From the NCBI GenBank assembly GCA_026874595.1, contig CM049313.1, positions 37,540,659 through 37,604,658 of the forward strand: a stretch of 64,000 bases of DNA, read 5' to 3'. This DNA comes from Sipunculus nudus (lineage: Eukaryota; Annelida; Sipuncula; Golfingiida; Sipunculidae). The notes under the pieces were generated by a model. The model was not told the origin of the DNA, made no database searches, and saw nothing but the letters and a program-made list of their open reading frames with translations. Below, one piece after another: positions 61,507 to 64,000 of the stretch. Made by a program: the position numbers and the translations under genes. Position 1 is the first letter of the stretch. Each line of letters opens with the position of its first letter.

Positions 61507-61704
61507 TGTAATAGAGCAGCCATGAAAGTGTCTTCAAGTTTTTTTTATTTATTAGTTTTATGGTTATAGTAGTAAGATAGGTTGTAGTTGTAATATTAGC
61601 AGGAGTAGTAATGGTAATTTTTATTTAAAAAAAAACTTTACCCAGTATGAATAGTTATAAAAAAGGACAGTACTATTGAAATTCATATCAGTCATAACAT
61701 GCTT
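61507..61704. other. Non-coding stretch, nothing recognised
   Basis: Short AT-rich spacer after segmental copy A. Confidence 0.5.
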
Positions 61705-63042
<1,338 letters not shown>

Positions 63043-63490
63043 GGATACCAGCAGAGGTCGGCTGTTTAGATTAAGATAACAAATATACTGTAACCTGATC
63101 ATTCCTAAGAGGAGTGCACAGGTGGCGACGACGGAAATTTATTTTGAGATGTATGAGGCAGACAATCATTTTATTTAGTATAAATATAAGAGTCAGAACG
63201 TTAAGACGCGTGTTAATCCAAACATGAACAAAACATTCTTATGTATAACGCAGTGTATCCCATAGGTTTTTCTGTTGCTTAAGTATACTAAAGTAGAATC
63301 ATTATTTTAAGTCAACGTCTTATTGACACACACACACACACACACAACCTGAACAATCAGCTACACTCCCTGATGTTAAAAAAAGACATATAAGTAAATA
63401 AACTACTTACTAGTATCTAGACAAAAAGACCACGTGTTCGGGCCACCAACTTGAAAAAAAAAACAGTCACAATGGTAATGTAGATTGTTA
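63043..63490. repeat. Segmental duplication, copy B (empty-site version)
   Basis: Matches 59647-59708 joined to 61101-61506, without the LINE. It includes its own (CA)n tract (63326-63346) at the same place as copy A. The uninterrupted target site lies at 63092-63103. Confidence 0.9.
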
Positions 63491-64000
63491 CGGAACCTAA
63501 TAACAACAGATCACGTAATCGTGACGAGCACAGATTTTTGTAACGGAGATAAAAAATATTAGATTCCGCAACATTAGGCAGCGTGAAATGTCTAGGGGAA
63601 TGAATAATGAATTTTTTTAACAAATTATTAAAATTTAATCTTAGAACAATCATAACATTACAGTACACTAAATCAATACAATTGCATAGTATAACAATAA
63701 TAAAAATGTACAGTACCAGAGTGTCCAGATCCTAGGCTTTGATTTCTGGATACCACCACTGTCACAGCTCAAAAAAAGACCTTTAACACAAATATTCCAG
63801 ATGAACAGTTCATGTAAATCTTCTGACAGAACAGTCAGCTTTAATCACGAAAACAATCTGTTGTTATCCAAAAGTCAAGTTCTGGTAATAATCCCAAAGG
63901 TAAACAGAAGAAAATCCGTATACAGTCTGTAAATATCCATAGTATACCTGTAAGTTCTGCATATATCGGAAAGGCCCAAAACTGACGAGAGAGTAACACT
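63491..64000. other. Non-coding stretch to window end, nothing recognised
   Basis: AT-rich sequence with no supported gene. Confidence 0.5.

Overview
The window reads as nuclear DNA of an animal, most likely a marine bivalve or another lophotrochozoan. It is AT-rich and gene-poor and full of microsatellites, minisatellites and decayed transposable elements. The kinds of repeats fit a mollusc: a non-LTR retrotransposon with a (TTCTG)n tail, tRNA-derived SINEs, degenerate ~150-bp tandem arrays, and a hAT element of the ZMYM1-like type. There is no bacterial-style operon, CRISPR array or rRNA. The taxonomic call is an inference from repeat style, not from a marker gene.

Only one piece of ordinary host coding sequence is clear. 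It is a minus-strand first coding exon of a class A peptide-type GPCR (13029-13447) that ends at a consensus splice donor inside the DRY-like motif. TM4-TM7 were not found. Upstream of it on the minus strand lie a GC-richer block (14.22-14.42 kb) and two near-identical ~692-bp direct repeats (18417-19109 and 19746-20438). Each repeat is bordered by a good minus-strand splice donor, which could mark alternative 5' exons of this receptor gene.

Layout: 0-4.3 kb holds two diverged ~1-kb direct repeats flanking a RecQ-like helicase fragment. 4.3-12 kb is mostly non-coding with simple repeats and a ~150-bp tandem family carrying TCAAGGTCA motifs. 12.0-12.6 kb is a hAT-type MITE built of CTCGAG-rich repeats. 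13-21 kb is the GPCR exon and its upstream region. 20.8-25.5 kb has a SINE, a ~1.8-kb 31-bp minisatellite, and a second SINE split by a 954-bp MITE with perfect 20-bp terminal inverted repeats and a TTA target duplication. 26-32 kb holds opposed G-quadruplex motifs and little else. 32.5-35.6 kb is a block of three tandem-repeat arrays (degenerate ~140-180 bp, 50 bp, 26 bp). 38.1-41.1 kb has fragments of an L1/Tx1-like LINE. 41.3-46.7 kb has more tandem arrays and a 131-bp hairpin element. 48039-53664 is one complete but dead hAT transposon with terminal inverted repeats and an 8-bp target duplication. 59.6-63.5 kb is a segmental duplication in which one copy contains a LINE insertion and the other preserves the empty site.

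The genes do not form a pathway. The window is best read as the 5' part of a receptor gene embedded in layered mobile-element insertions, several of which can be dated relative to each other from nested or empty sites.
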